Assembly (NCBI GenBank): GCA_900549705.1
Contig: URPI01000075.1
Span: 1 to 10,013 of the forward strand
DNA length: 10,013 nt
Direction: 5' to 3'
From: an uncultured Eubacteriales bacterium
Lineage (GTDB): Bacteria; Bacillota; Clostridia; Oscillospirales; Oscillospiraceae
The notes beneath the pieces are model-generated. The model searched no databases. It was given only the letters and a program-made list of their open reading frames with translations, and had not been told where the DNA came from. Below are positions 1-6,638 of this stretch, one piece after another (the stretch's first letter is position 1; every line of letters begins with the position of its first letter). The translations under genes and the position numbers were made by a program.

Positions 1-17
1 CCGGTTGATAAAAAAGA

Positions 18-188
18 CTGATGAGGGGCGGCGACAGGTTGGTAAATGAATGCAGTTAGATGAATGGTATATGTTTCGGTTTCCACCATTTAATTGGAAA
101 ATCTGAAACTTTTAGCCATCGCCACCCCTCATCAGCTTCGCTACGCTCAGCAGCTTCCCCCCGGGGGAAGCCAAGGGCACTTCGTGCC
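18..188. repeat. GC-rich palindromic repeat element, probably interspersed
   Basis: A 17-base segment at 18-34 (CTGATGAGGGG then CGGCGA) reappears as its reverse complement at 119-135 with one mismatch. Immediately after come two compact palindromes: GCTTCCCCC/GGGGGAAGC at 153-171 and GGCAC-TTC-GTGCC at 176-188. No coding frame with plausible protein composition crosses the block. Stacked GC-rich palindromes of this look occur as interspersed non-coding repeats in Oscillospiraceae genomes; that is general knowledge and was not checked here. The element lies just upstream of the sensor-kinase promoter. Bases 189-274 after it are AT-rich and show nothing I can name. Confidence 0.5.
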
Positions 189-274
189 AGCGGGTCACTA
201 AGACGGTAACACTTACAACATCATTTACAATTTGTTTACTCGTGCAATCGTCCTGAGTGTGTGCAGTAAAATGC

Positions 275-303
275 TTGACTTGAATGAAAAAAAGTTGTAG
301 ACT
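275..303 (+). promoter_or_regulatory. Sigma-A-type promoter of the sensor kinase
   Basis: A -35 box TTGACT (275-280) and a -10 box TAGACT (298-303) are separated by exactly 17 bp, giving a predicted transcription start near 310. The -35 box lies upstream of the ATG at 284 and the -10 box downstream of it. A transcript from this promoter would therefore not contain that ATG, which supports the downstream TTG start at 491. Confidence 0.6.
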
Positions 304-309
304 AGGAAC

Positions 310-490
310 GCTTGTGTCATGCTGCTTTCGCAATGTGACAGGCGCTGCTTCCGGCGTTGCGTGGAAGCGGTGCTGTGAATTTTCGGTGTCCTGCATGGGT
401 GGCCGATTGCGGGCGTATGTCCTGGGGGATATGCGGTGCAACCGGTTTGCTGTGCATTGCTCGAAGGATGCCGGGGGAGGAGAGAATCGG
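310..490 (+). promoter_or_regulatory. Structured 5' leader of the sensor kinase mRNA
   Basis: The roughly 180-nt leader between the predicted transcription start and the TTG start contains three possible hairpins. One is TGTCA/TGACA at 315-340. The second is an uninterrupted 11-bp stem, with G-U pairs, at 342-352/363-373. The third closes ATGCG/TGCAT at 431-457, with an inner GCAA/TTGC pair. It is open in the kinase frame, but the translated 69 residues are cysteine-rich, low in hydrophobic pattern and unlike the family, so I read it as untranslated. I do not recognise a known riboswitch class. Confidence 0.4.
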
Positions 491-493
491 TTG
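473..493 (+). promoter_or_regulatory. Ribosome binding site that selects a TTG start
   Basis: A very strong purine tract, GGGGGAGGAGAG (473-484), stands 6-10 nt before TTG at 491-493, in frame with the kinase. The upstream in-frame ATG at 284 has no comparable site and sits inside the promoter. Confidence 0.7.
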
Positions 494-2677
494 CATCAAA
501 GTGGAAAGAAAAGAAGTGCCCTTGGCGTTGCCTTGGTGCTTTTTAATATCATTATGATGATTATAGCGGTGGTTTCCTCTGCGGCCTTCTCGGTTCGTGT
601 CCGCACAGAGCGGCAGGATGCGAAAATATCGGAATTTGTCTCTACCATCGAGTCAATGAAAAAACTGTCCCAGACGTATTTGGACGGTGAGCGGGGATAT
701 GTGCGCAACTGGGCTTCTTATATTTCGGAGCAGGGAATGACCTTAGAGGGGGCCTTGCAGTTCCTCCGTTCCATCAATACAGACCCTACGCGGTATGTCC
801 ATATTGTGGATATGGAAACGTTCCGCGCCTATTCCTCCTTCTATGCGCCAGGACAGGAGGAAATTGATACCTACGCCAGATTTTCCAGAGCCAGCACGGA
901 TTATGAAAAAGGCCTGATTCGCACCATGCAGAGTTTCTTTGATGGCACGGACGAGGGCTTTAATGTGGTCGGTATGTATCGCACGGAGGAATCGATGTCC
1001 AATGCCGTCAGTGTGGGCACCCGCGTGACCATTCAAACGGATGCAGGGGCAACGGACTTTTTGCTGCTGCGGGTCATCCCGGTGGCAGTGCTGAGAAGCT
1101 CCTGGGTGTTCCCCGTGGAGTATCCGTCGGCGGAGGTCGGCGTAATCAACCATAACGGCGACTATGTGATTCAGTCCACCTCTATGAAATCCCGTACCTT
1201 TGTGGACTATATCCGCGCCTATAATTTCCAGGATGATTACAACAAAATGTACACCCTGCTGGAAGAAATCAAGCAGAACGATTCCGATATTCTCCGCTAT
1301 AAAAACTTCCGGGGGGAAGACTGCCTGTGGTACTATTCTTCCTTCAGCGACAACTCCGATCTTCGGATTTTGGGTGTTGTGGCAGAGGATGATTTGAAAA
1401 CATCTTTTTACTGGACGATTGTGCTGCTTATCAGCGGAACACTGCTGCTGCTGATGGCTGTTGACGGCCTGTATCTTTTCGCCATCAACCGGCGGCTGAA
1501 AAAGGCAGCAGAGCAGGCGGAGCAGGCAAGCCTTGCAAAAACCCAGTTCCTCTCTGCCATGTCCCACGATATCCGAACCCCCATGAACATTGTGCAGGGA
1601 ATGACCTCCATTGCGCTGCACAATGTAAATGACCCCCAGTATGCAGCCCAGTGTCTCGAAAAGTCCATGAAGGCCGAGCGGCAGCTGCTGACCCTTATCA
1701 ACGACGTGCTGGATATTTCCAAAATTGAAAGCGGAAAGCTGGTGTTCAATCCTACTGATTTCTCCTTGGAGGAAATGGTCGGCAGTATGGTTGAAGTGCT
1801 GATGCCTGCCATGCAGGAAAAGGACATCCTGTTTTCGTTGGAGATGGGGAGACTCCCCCATCGCTTTATCCGCACCGATCAGATGCGCTTGAACCAGGTT
1901 TATTCCAATCTCCTGTCCAATGCCATTAAGTATACCAATGCGGGCGGAAAAATTTCCATGGAACTTCACCAGGAGCCTGTTCCCCAGCAGCCGGAGAAAA
2001 CACGGCTGATGTGCCGGATTCAGGATAACGGCATCGGCATGACCCCGGAGTATCAGCAGGTGATGTACGATTCCTTCTCCCGGGCAGTGGATACCCAGGT
2101 CAACCGCACCCAGGGCACGGGGCTGGGACTGTCCATCGTCAAGCAGGTGGTGGATGCCTTGGGCGGCTCCATCCAGTGCAAGAGCGCCCCCGGAGCGGGA
2201 ACAACCTTCCTGGTGTCGCTGGATGTCCTGATTGTGGAAGAAGACAGCGTAAACAGCCCCCTCCGTGATGATTCCCCCCAGCAGCTTCGCGGAATGAAGC
2301 TGCTGGCAGCAGAGGACAATGACCTGAACTGGGAGATACTCAGTGCAATTCTGGAGGAATACGGCATCCAGTGCCAGCGTGTTTCCAACGGCCAGGAGTG
2401 TGTCAAGCTGTTTTCAACCGCACCTGCGGGCACGTTTGATGGTATCCTGATGGATGTTCATATGCCGGTGATGGATGGCCTGGAGGCAACAAAGGCAATC
2501 CGCGCCCTTCCCAATTCTGCGCTGCGCCGGATTCCCATCATTGCCATGACAGCGGATGCCTTCGCTGAGGATGTTCAAAAATGCATGGAATGTGGGATGA
2601 ACGGCCATGTGGCAAAGCCGGTGGATATCAATAAGCTATTGGGCTTGCTCAAGCAAATCAAGCGAAACGAATTATGA
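491..2677 (+). CDS. Membrane hybrid sensor histidine kinase/response regulator
   Basis: Autophosphorylating sensor kinase with a fused receiver, 728 residues if read from TTG 491. Residues 6-8 are basic, followed by transmembrane helix 1 (10-33). An extracytoplasmic sensor region of about 270 residues comes next, and transmembrane helix 2 is at about 306-332. The H-box (SHDIRTP) carries the phosphorylated His359. The ATPase domain has an N-box with Asn477, DNGIGM, an F-box, and GTGLGLSIV. A receiver follows from about 602, with Asp609, phospho-acceptor Asp655 in MDVHMPVMDG, Thr687 and Lys709. No HPt or DNA-binding domain follows, so the output needs a phosphotransfer partner that is not seen in this window. 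The sensor region resembles that of other Clostridia hybrid kinases, including a DCLWYYSSF stretch; its ligand is unknown. The gene is transcribed alone from the promoter at 275 and ends at a bidirectional terminator. An ATG at 284 would add 69 implausible residues. Function is confident; the start is likely but not proven. Confidence 0.92.
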   Translation: MHQSGKKRSALGVALVLFNIIMMIIAVVSSAAFSVRVRTERQDAKISEFVSTIESMKKLSQTYLDGERGYVRNWASYISEQGMTLEGALQFLRSINTDPTRYVHIVDMETFRAYSSFYAPGQEEIDTYARFSRASTDYEKGLIRTMQSFFDGTDEGFNVVGMYRTEESMSNAVSVGTRVTIQTDAGATDFLLLRVIPVAVLRSSWVFPVEYPSAEVGVINHNGDYVIQSTSMKSRTFVDYIRAYNFQDDYNKMYTLLEEIKQNDSDILRYKNFRGEDCLWYYSSFSDNSDLRILGVVAEDDLKTSFYWTIVLLISGTLLLLMAVDGLYLFAINRRLKKAAEQAEQASLAKTQFLSAMSHDIRTPMNIVQGMTSIALHNVNDPQYAAQCLEKSMKAERQLLTLINDVLDISKIESGKLVFNPTDFSLEEMVGSMVEVLMPAMQEKDILFSLEMGRLPHRFIRTDQMRLNQVYSNLLSNAIKYTNAGGKISMELHQEPVPQQPEKTRLMCRIQDNGIGMTPEYQQVMYDSFSRAVDTQVNRTQGTGLGLSIVKQVVDALGGSIQCKSAPGAGTTFLVSLDVLIVEEDSVNSPLRDDSPQQLRGMKLLAAEDNDLNWEILSAILEEYGIQCQRVSNGQECVKLFSTAPAGTFDGILMDVHMPVMDGLEATKAIRALPNSALRRIPIIAMTADAFAEDVQKCMECGMNGHVAKPVDINKLLGLLKQIKRNEL

Positions 2678-2770
2678 TACCGGTTTTCTGCTGGAACACC
2701 CATCATTCCGGGACTTTGCTGCGGCGCTGTGCTGGCTGCGGCAAAGCGCCCAATCGTCGAAAAATAGTAT

Positions 2771-2817
2771 AAACACACATCCACCAACCCTCTTTCGGAA
2801 TCGGTGGATGTGTGTTT
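2771..2817. terminator. Bidirectional rho-independent terminator
   Basis: A perfect 12-bp stem (CACACATCCACC with GGTGGATGTGTG) is followed by TTTT on the + strand. On the - strand it is followed by a T-rich stretch, the complement of AAAATAGTATAAA. It lies between the converging stop codons of the sensor kinase and the HAD phosphatase and can serve both. The 93 bases between the kinase stop and the stem hold nothing I can support as a gene. Confidence 0.85.
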
Positions 2818-2820
2818 TCA

Positions 2821-3456
2821 TTATTGGTTGAGAAGTGTCAGCAGCATATCCGGCGTGTCCGCAATGGCGGCTGCGCCAGCGTTTGCCATGTCCTCCACCG
2901 TCCCGTAGCCCCAGGCAACGCCGATGGTGGGAATCCCGTGGGCGGCTGCACCGGTGACATCAAAGGCGGTGTCGCCCACCATCACGGCGTTGCCCGCTGT
3001 TCCTTCATTTTCCAGCAGGAAGGCAATCACGTCACTTTTGCTGGTGCGGGATTGGTCAAGGGATGCGCCGCAGATGCCGTCAAAGTATTTTGCAAGGTCA
3101 AAGTATTCCAGTACCTCAATGGCAGTCACCTCCGGCTTGGAGGTGGCAACATACAGCCGATGCCCCTGGGCTTTCAGCGCTTCCAGCAGCTCCCGGATGC
3201 CGGGATAGGGGTGGTTTTCATACTTCCCAATGGGGACATACCGGCTGCGGAAGATTTCAACGGCTTCTGCCGCCCGGTCGGCGGGAACGCCGTGCCGGAT
3301 AAAGGAATCTGCCAGCGGCGGCCCCACAAACACCCGCATTTCTTCCCGGGAGGGGACGGGAAGCCCAAACCGTTCCAGGGTCATTTGGGCGCAGTTGATG
3401 ATGCCTTCCCCGGAATCGGTTAAAGTGCCGTCCAGGTCAAATAAAACTGTTTTCAT
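2821..3456 (-). CDS. HAD-family phosphatase, phosphoglycolate phosphatase-like
   Basis: A 211-residue haloacid dehalogenase hydrolase that removes phosphate from a small phosphorylated metabolite in the cytoplasm. The four HAD motifs are visible: FDLDGT with nucleophile Asp7 and acid/base Asp9, VATSK with Thr105/Ser106, Lys140, and GDTAFD with Asp162 and Asp166. A helical cap lies between about residues 15 and 90. Size and motifs match the Gph/PGP-like subfamily (COG0546). Substrate cannot be read from sequence, since these enzymes range over phosphoglycolate, nucleotides and sugar phosphates. The start at 3456 is chosen because MKTVLFDLDG is the canonical N-terminus and GAGAGGG lies 7 nt upstream; the frame is open further upstream but lacks family similarity. 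It is a single-gene unit with its own promoter (3485-3513), convergent with the kinase. Confidence 0.9.
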   Translation of the reverse strand: MKTVLFDLDGTLTDSGEGIINCAQMTLERFGLPVPSREEMRVFVGPPLADSFIRHGVPADRAAEAVEIFRSRYVPIGKYENHPYPGIRELLEALKAQGHRLYVATSKPEVTAIEVLEYFDLAKYFDGICGASLDQSRTSKSDVIAFLLENEGTAGNAVMVGDTAFDVTGAAAHGIPTIGVAWGYGTVEDMANAGAAAIADTPDMLLTLLNQ

Positions 3457-3484
3457 GTGCGTGTCCCTCTCAGTGTTTTTCTCC

Positions 3485-3513
3485 ATCATACCACAGGGAA
3501 GCGAAAATTGCAA
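3485..3513 (-). promoter_or_regulatory. Promoter of the HAD phosphatase
   Basis: Read on the - strand, TTGCAA (3513-3508) and TATGAT (3490-3485) are 17 bp apart, and the -10 box lies about 30 nt before the start codon. This is a good sigma-A-type match. Confidence 0.65.
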
Positions 3514-3601
3514 CCGACACAGACCGACTTTCAAGGGCAGCTGCAATCGCGGGAAATTTTGAGCCGCCGGAGAAAAAATAGTAGAATTGTTCATGTCTGT
3601 G

Positions 3602-3610
3602 TGATATACT
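3602..3610 (+). promoter_or_regulatory. Extended -10 promoter of the DUF6054-like gene
   Basis: TATACT (3605-3610) is preceded by TG at 3602-3603, making an extended -10 element. No good -35 hexamer is seen at 17 bp, only TAGAAT at 3582-3587. It gives a leader of about 70 nt before the start at 3688. Confidence 0.45.
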
Positions 3611-3687
3611 GCAAACAGCTGGCAGGATGCAATGGCATTACTGCGGAGCGCTATTCTCAGACAGAACACGGAAGGAGTGCATGGACG

Positions 3688-4035
3688 ATGGCAAAGTTGG
3701 AAAGAACCGTTGACCACTGGCAGCTGGACTGCCTGATGCAACAGTTGGAGGAAAAGATTCTAAGCAACAGCCTTTCAGCAAATCTGGAGGCAGGCAGTGA
3801 TTTTGAGGACGGAGATGCCCGGTGCAGTGTCCGGGTGTTTGAGCGATACAGCATGGTGGGCGGCAATCGGTTGAGCCTGACTTTGACCATGTTCCAGCAG
3901 GGGGACAGCCCCATTCGTCTTTCGATGATTACAGCCGGCGGCAGCCAGGCGGTATTCTTCAAGGTGAATACCTTTGGCGAGGAAGCATTTCTGACGGATG
4001 TAACAAACCTGCTAAACGGAATCCTGGGAGAATAA
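3688..4035 (+). CDS. Small DUF6054-like protein of unknown function
   Basis: A 115-residue soluble protein without signal peptide or membrane segment. The central pattern DGDARCSVRVFERYSMVGGNR, followed by SMITAGGSQAVFFKVNTFGEE, is what I recall as typical of DUF6054, a small family widespread in Clostridia with no assigned role; the family name is from memory. The alternating hydrophobic strands and glycine turns suggest a compact alpha/beta fold. ATG 3688 is chosen because GGAAGGAG ends 10 nt upstream and family members begin with MAK. An ATG at 3681 is out of frame, and the frame stays open upstream to 3457 without a likely start. It is divergent from the HAD phosphatase and sits alone, with hairpins after the stop. 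Confidence 0.75.
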   Translation: MAKLERTVDHWQLDCLMQQLEEKILSNSLSANLEAGSDFEDGDARCSVRVFERYSMVGGNRLSLTLTMFQQGDSPIRLSMITAGGSQAVFFKVNTFGEEAFLTDVTNLLNGILGE

Positions 4036-4073
4036 TAGGATGTATTTTGGCTGGTTCAGGTCAGCCTGTGGGC

Positions 4074-4102
4074 TTTGACCGGGATGAGTGCCCCCGGTCA
4101 AA
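4074..4102. other. Perfect 10-bp hairpin after the DUF6054-like gene
   Basis: TTTGACCGGG (4074-4083) pairs with CCCGGTCAAA (4093-4102) around a 9-nt loop. There is no T-run on either side, so it is a poor intrinsic terminator by itself. It could protect the 3' end of the DUF6054-like mRNA. Confidence 0.5.
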
Positions 4103-4124
4103 TGCGGTCTCGTATACAATTATA

Positions 4125-4152
4125 CCGCCCGATGACAGTCGTCACCGGGCGG
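4125..4152. terminator. Hairpin between convergent genes, likely terminator
   Basis: CCGCCCG pairs with CGGGCGG and, after one mismatch, TGAC pairs with GTCA around the loop AGTC. It is flanked by ATTTATAAT on the right and, for the - strand, by a TATAATTG stretch. The T-tails are weak, but the position between the converging DUF6054-like and ZIP genes suggests termination for both. Confidence 0.6.
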
Positions 4153-4172
4153 ATTTATAATGTATGGTTAAA

Positions 4173-4928
4173 CTAAACCAGCAGCACATCGGTAATCAGC
4201 ATCAGGCAGAAGCCAATCAGCAGGGAATAGGTTGCCGCCCGCTCATTTCCGTGGTCGTGGGTCTCTGGAATCATTTCATCGCTGATGACAAACAGCATGG
4301 TGCCTCCGGCAAAGGCGAGAAAGAACGGCAGCACCAGGGCGGAAAGGGTTACGGCATAATAGCCCACGAATGTGCCGATGATTTCAATAATGCCGGTGGC
4401 AGCGCCGCACAAAAAGGTCTTTCTGGGAGAAATACCCGCAGCCAGCATGGGGGTAACGGTTACCAGTCCTTCCGGGACGTTTTGCAGGGCAATCCCGCTG
4501 CAAATCAAAAAGGCGGCCTTGAGATCCCCGGAGCCAAGGCTGACCCCGGCAGCCAACCCCTCCGGGAAATTATGGATTGCCATGGCGGCAATAAATAAAA
4601 TCAGCCGGTCAGATCGCAGGTGGTGGGCGCTTAAATCCTCCTCCCAGCCAATGAGCTTGTGGATGTGGGGAACCAGTCGGTCCACCAGACTGATGCACCC
4701 GGCACCGGCAAAAATACCGCAAATGGTGACAATCAGCCCGCCGTGTTCCTCATAGGAGATGGCAGGCAGAATCAGCCCCAGAATGGCAGCGGAGAGCATA
4801 ACGCCCGCGGCAAAGGCCAGGACAATGTCACTGAATCGGTGAGAGAGCTTCCGGCAGGGAAAGCCCAGGATGGTGCCCAGAATGGTTGCACCACCCACGC
4901 TTAGGGCAGTAAAAAGACACAGCAGCAT
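4173..4928 (-). CDS. ZIP-family divalent metal transporter
   Basis: A 251-residue polytopic membrane protein that probably imports zinc or related divalent metals across the cytoplasmic membrane. About eight hydrophobic segments are visible. The signature metal-site motifs are present: HNFPEG (His119, Glu123) in the fourth segment and QNVPEG (Gln149, Glu153) in the fifth. Gln in place of the second His is usual in the GufA-like branch of ZIP proteins. A short His-rich loop (PHIH, then AHH near 101-103) precedes the first motif and could bind metal on the inside. The start is supported by AAAGGAAG 6 nt upstream. The upstream EamA gene has its own terminator, so this gene is likely transcribed separately, although only a weak -10 (TAGAAT) is seen upstream. 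Exact metal is not determinable. Confidence 0.9.
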   Translation of the reverse strand: MLLCLFTALSVGGATILGTILGFPCRKLSHRFSDIVLAFAAGVMLSAAILGLILPAISYEEHGGLIVTICGIFAGAGCISLVDRLVPHIHKLIGWEEDLSAHHLRSDRLILFIAAMAIHNFPEGLAAGVSLGSGDLKAAFLICSGIALQNVPEGLVTVTPMLAAGISPRKTFLCGAATGIIEIIGTFVGYYAVTLSALVLPFFLAFAGGTMLFVISDEMIPETHDHGNERAATYSLLIGFCLMLITDVLLV

Positions 4929-5006
4929 GGAATACTTCCTTTCCGGTAATGCTTTGCCATTCTATGGCGTACCGGCGGGAAGGGTTCTCCCTTTGCTGAT
5001 TTTCCA

Positions 5007-5040
5007 ATAAAAATCGCTCCACCTTTTTTGGCGGAGCGAA
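5007..5040 (-). terminator. Rho-independent terminator of the EamA transporter
   Basis: On the - strand the stem TCGCTCC-GCC pairs with GGT-GGAGCGA around an AAAAAA loop and is followed by TTTTTATT. It begins 5 bp after the stop codon at 5045-5047. This is a textbook intrinsic terminator and separates the EamA and ZIP genes. Confidence 0.9.
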
Positions 5041-5044
5041 ATAG

Positions 5045-5944
5045 TTACTTGCGGGCAAACAGCTTGTGAACCGGCACTTGGGAGACAATCACACCGGCAA
5101 AAACCAGGGTGCAGCCGGTAAGCTCAGAGGGGGTCATGGTATTGTGCAGAATCAGCCAGCCGCCCAAAGCGGCAAACACCGATTCCAGGCTCATAATCAG
5201 CGAGGCGGCAGTGGGTTCCAGCCGCTTCTGACCAATAATCTGCATACTGTAGGCTACGCCCATGGAGAAGATACCGGCAAAGCACAGCGGCAGCCAGCAG
5301 TCAAGGATGGTCTGTAGTCCCACAGTTTCCCGGTTCAGGAAGATACACGGAACAGAAAGAAGGGAAACCACCAGCGACTGCACGCAGTTGAGCCGCAGCC
5401 CGTCCAAATCCGGCGCAAACCGGTCAATCAGCAGAATCTGGACGGCAAAGGCCAGGGCGCACCCACTGAGCAGAATGTCGCCGATGTTAATGCTGCCCAT
5501 GTCGGTAAAACTGAGCAGATAAAGCCCCACCAGTGCCAGCAGCACGCTGACCACAGCGTTGATTCCCGGCTTGCGGTGGACAAAAATTCCGAGCACGGGA
5601 ACCAGCACAATATACATGGCGGTCAAAAAGCCCGCCTTGCCGGGAGCGGTGTACACCAATCCCACCTGTTGAAGACTGGTGGCTGCAAAAAGGGCAGCGC
5701 CGCAGATGATGCCGGAAATCCAAAGCTTTTTGTTCTTCCATTTTTGCAGGGAAGCCCGCATCCCGATTTTCCAGTCAAAGAAAAATGTAACCAGAAACAG
5801 AAAAATAACACCCAGCATACACCGGATGGCCTGAAAGGTAAATGGGCCAATGGTTTCCATGCCCACGCTTTGGGCGATGAATGCCATGCCCCAGATAAAG
5901 GTTCCAATCAATAGTGCAAGCGTTCCTTGCATACGTTCTTTCAT
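5045..5944 (-). CDS. EamA/DMT-superfamily transporter
   Basis: A 299-residue membrane protein with about ten hydrophobic helices arranged as two EamA halves (roughly residues 5-140 and 150-290), the drug/metabolite transporter layout. The N-terminal stretch with FIWGMAFIAQ and the second-half stretch SLESVFAALGGWLIL are characteristic of this superfamily. Members export amino acids, metabolites or small drugs; the substrate cannot be assigned here. Length is normal for the family. The start at 5944 is preceded only by a weak site (GGTGATG), so an adjacent start is possible. It has its own promoter at 5963-5991 and a strong terminator directly after the stop, so it is monocistronic and divergent from the 92-residue gene. 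Confidence 0.9.
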   Translation of the reverse strand: MKERMQGTLALLIGTFIWGMAFIAQSVGMETIGPFTFQAIRCMLGVIFLFLVTFFFDWKIGMRASLQKWKNKKLWISGIICGAALFAATSLQQVGLVYTAPGKAGFLTAMYIVLVPVLGIFVHRKPGINAVVSVLLALVGLYLLSFTDMGSINIGDILLSGCALAFAVQILLIDRFAPDLDGLRLNCVQSLVVSLLSVPCIFLNRETVGLQTILDCWLPLCFAGIFSMGVAYSMQIIGQKRLEPTAASLIMSLESVFAALGGWLILHNTMTPSELTGCTLVFAGVIVSQVPVHKLFARK

Positions 5945-5962
5945 TTTTCATCACCGAGGAGT

Positions 5963-5991
5963 AATCTACCATAAAGCGGCGCATTTTGCAA
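5963..5991 (-). promoter_or_regulatory. Promoter of the EamA transporter
   Basis: On the - strand, TTGCAA (5991-5986) and TAGATT (5968-5963) are separated by 17 bp. The -10 box ends about 18 nt before the start codon, so the leader is very short. That fits the weak ribosome site. Confidence 0.65.
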
Positions 5992-5994
5992 CAT

Positions 5995-6023
5995 TTGATT
6001 TTTCCTCTGGAATATGATACAGT
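5995..6023 (+). promoter_or_regulatory. Divergent promoter of the 92-residue gene
   Basis: TTGATT (5995-6000) is followed after 17 bp by TACAGT (6018-6023), with an upstream TG (6015-6016) as an extended -10. Overlapping alternatives such as TATGAT (6013-6018) exist. Its -35 box lies 3 bp from the opposing EamA -35 box. Confidence 0.4.
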
Positions 6024-6052
6024 GAATGAAACAAAAAGGATGGGGGATTATC

Positions 6053-6331
6053 ATGGAAAAACTGTTTATTCCGACACTGCATACCTTTGCAATGAATAAT
6101 ATTTTCACCGGCTCGCTGGGACTGTTCCGGTTCCGCGCCGCGCCGGACATCATCATGGCAACACCCAAAGAGGTGGATTTTGAAAAAAGCAGCATCCATG
6201 TGGAATACTGGCATGGCCTTTATTGCTACGAAAAAAGCACCATGGAAGGGGAGAAGACCTTCCCCCTCAGCCCGGAGGGACGGGAAGATATGATTGCCTG
6301 GCTGGAAGAAAAAATTGAGGCATTGCCGTGA
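6053..6331 (+). CDS. Hypothetical protein, 92 residues
   Basis: I do not recognise this protein. It is soluble, with no signal peptide or membrane helix. The first half contains SLGLFRFRAAPDIIMATPKEV, the middle is aromatic (VEYWHGLYCYEKS), and the C-terminus is an amphipathic helix rich in Glu (DMIAWLEEKIEAL). The many charged residues and short strands suggest a small alpha/beta domain. ATG 6053 is preferred over the in-frame ATG 6026 because AAGGATGGGGG lies just upstream of it, while 6026 has no ribosome site and overlaps the promoter. Codon use matches the surrounding GC-rich genes, so it looks real. It is divergently arranged with the EamA transporter. Confidence 0.7.
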   Translation: MEKLFIPTLHTFAMNNIFTGSLGLFRFRAAPDIIMATPKEVDFEKSSIHVEYWHGLYCYEKSTMEGEKTFPLSPEGREDMIAWLEEKIEALP

Positions 6332-6436
6332 GCTTTTTGTGCTGAGAACGCCTGAGACTGCACCCTTTAAAAGGATTTTTGCGGTTAAGCACGTCCACTC
6401 CGCTACCGGGCACACCTTCTTGCAGAGAAAAAACGC

Positions 6437-6458
6437 GCAGGTCGAAAAACGCGCCTGC
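6437..6458 (+). terminator. Possible terminator after the 92-residue gene
   Basis: GCAGG (6437-6441) pairs with CCTGC (6454-6458), with an inner CG/CG pair around AAAAA, and is followed by TTTCT. The stem is imperfect and lies 105 bp past the stop codon, so this is tentative. The rest of 6332-6491 holds no gene; it has only a loose fold closed by GTGCT (6339-6343) and AGCAC (6388-6392). Confidence 0.35.
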
Positions 6459-6491
6459 TTTCTGTGCAATCTGCTAAATTTCTCCAATCTC

Positions 6492-6520
6492 TTGCAATTG
6501 CCATACAAACGTATTACAAT
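6492..6520 (+). promoter_or_regulatory. Promoter of the RHH-TIR cassette
   Basis: TTGCAA (6492-6497) and TACAAT (6515-6520) are separated by exactly 17 bp. The predicted transcription start, near 6527, lies 8 nt before the first base of the three-way junction. The structured leader would therefore be made from its very 5' end. Confidence 0.65.
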
Positions 6521-6534
6521 AGTCACACTGGTAC

Positions 6535-6593
6535 CAAACTCTAAATAAAATATCCGCAAAGATATTTTATTTGCCCACAGGGCAAAGAGTTTG
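6535..6593 (+). promoter_or_regulatory. Three-way-junction RNA element in the cassette leader
   Basis: An outer 8-bp stem (CAAACTCT 6535-6542 with AGAGTTTG 6586-6593) encloses two hairpins. One is a perfect 12-bp stem (AAATAAAATATC 6543-6554 with GATATTTTATTT 6561-6572, loop CGCAAA). The other is GCCC-ACA-GGGC at 6573-6583. Only two bases are unpaired at the junction. All stems are fully Watson-Crick. I know no named riboswitch with this pattern. The same palindromes could instead be DNA operator sites. Confidence 0.6.
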
Positions 6594-6603
6594 CATCAGA
6601 CGT

Positions 6604-6637
6604 GTTTTGCGATTTCTTTCCTTATAAATCGCAAAAC
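6604..6637 (+). promoter_or_regulatory. Perfect 12-bp hairpin in the cassette leader
   Basis: GTTTTGCGATTT (6604-6615) pairs without mismatch with AAATCGCAAAAC (6626-6637) around a 10-nt loop. As DNA it is a long inverted repeat and a candidate operator for the RHH protein encoded just downstream. The core GCGAT/ATCGC recurs at 6609-6613, 6628-6632, 6653-6657 and 6673-6677. Confidence 0.55.
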
Positions 6638-6638
6638 T

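Noticed and set aside
284..490. Translated N-terminal extension of the kinase from ATG 284
   Set aside because: The ATG lies between the -35 and -10 boxes, has no ribosome site, and the 69 residues are Cys-rich and unlike a kinase N-terminus; TTG 491 has a strong site.
743..1969. 408-codon open frame antisense to the kinase
   Set aside because: Mirror of the kinase coding frame; His-rich low-quality composition, no ribosome site, no recognisable domain.
2607..2831. 74-codon + strand frame after the kinase
   Set aside because: It overlaps the kinase end out of frame and runs through the terminator hairpin.
4980..4993. Manganese (yybP-ykoY) riboswitch before the ZIP gene, suggested by AAGGG-loop-CCCTT
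   Set aside because: Only a 5-bp hairpin is present; the conserved loops of that riboswitch are absent.
6339..6392. TPP-riboswitch-like fragments (CTGAGA, then ACCC, then GGTTAA) after the 92-residue gene
   Set aside because: The order is loosely reminiscent, but the conserved AACCTGAT-type segment and the correct helices are missing, and no thiamine gene follows.
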